Below, one piece after another: positions 5,945 to 5,988 of a stretch of DNA of 5,988 nucleotides. The DNA lies in the NCBI GenBank assembly GCA_938004375.1, contig CALKWH010000024.1, positions 1 through 5,988 of the forward strand, written 5' to 3'. The position numbers were made by a program, and so were the translations under genes. Each line of letters begins with the position of its first letter. Within the stretch, counting starts at the first letter, position 1. A model generated the notes under the pieces. The model had not been told where the DNA came from, ran no database searches, and saw nothing but the letters and a program-made list of their open reading frames with translations. This stretch comes from an uncultured Pseudomonadota bacterium (GTDB taxonomy: Bacteria > Myxococcota_A > Polyangia > HGW-17).

Positions 5945-5988
5945 AGATCGGAAGAGCACACGTCTGAACTCCAGTCACCGAATACGAT
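5945..5988 (+). other. Illumina sequencing adapter and index read-through (artefact)
   Basis: From 5945 the sequence reads AGATCGGAAGAGC and continues through all 34 bases of the standard TruSeq read-1 3' adapter, to 5978. The next eight bases (CGAATACG, 5979-5986) sit where the i7 index belongs, and the final AT matches the start of the following adapter segment. The true genomic sequence ends at about 5944. On the minus strand this produces the well-known contaminant peptide VTGVQTCALPIS. Confidence 0.98.

Noticed and set aside
5739..5978. A 79-codon minus-strand open frame near the right end
   Set aside because: Its first residues are translated Illumina adapter (TGVQTCALPIS), and the rest is antisense of the large lipoprotein gene.

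Overview
This 5,988-base window is a very GC-rich fragment (roughly 70% G+C by eye). It looks like the end of a contig from a myxobacterium-like or other former-deltaproteobacterial genome (Myxococcota, Bradymonadales or a relative). The clues are lipoproteins with Asn-rich linkers and regularly spaced Cys modules, a eukaryotic-type Ser/Thr kinase-like protein with a Pro/Ala-rich tail, Asp/Cys-rich repeats of the DGxDNDxDG type, and strong G/C bias at third codon positions. I infer this lineage from protein style only.

Layout. Three genes lie on the minus strand, in transcription order: a kinase-like membrane protein (3227 to 1461), a small Cys-rich lipoprotein with an Asn-repeat linker (1373 to 576), and a Nudix-fold hydrolase that runs off the left edge (535 to <1). 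The gaps are 87 and 40 bases, so the three could form one operon. A 115-base intergenic region (3228-3342) separates them from a single large plus-strand gene (3343 to 5913). That gene encodes an 856-residue multidomain lipoprotein with a C-terminal beta-sandwich domain. The last 44 bases (5945-5988) are not biological: they are Illumina adapter read-through followed by an apparent 8-base index. No gap between genes exceeds 115 bases. I see no tRNA, rRNA, CRISPR array, insertion sequence or convincing intrinsic terminator.

How the genes may relate. The kinase-like protein has lost the catalytic Asp of the HRD motif (HRN) and the Lys two residues later, and its glycine loop is degenerate. It keeps the ATP-binding Lys and DFG, so it is probably a pseudokinase. 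It is fixed to the membrane by a C-terminal helix with almost nothing beyond it. The two lipoproteins on either side of the divergent region share the same six-Cys module with nearly identical spacing (C-x10-C-x9-C-x11-C-x3-C-x6/7-C), two copies each. The locus can therefore be read as a cell-envelope module: two related exported Cys-rich lipoproteins plus a cytoplasmic membrane-attached pseudokinase. A functional link between them is inference from position only.
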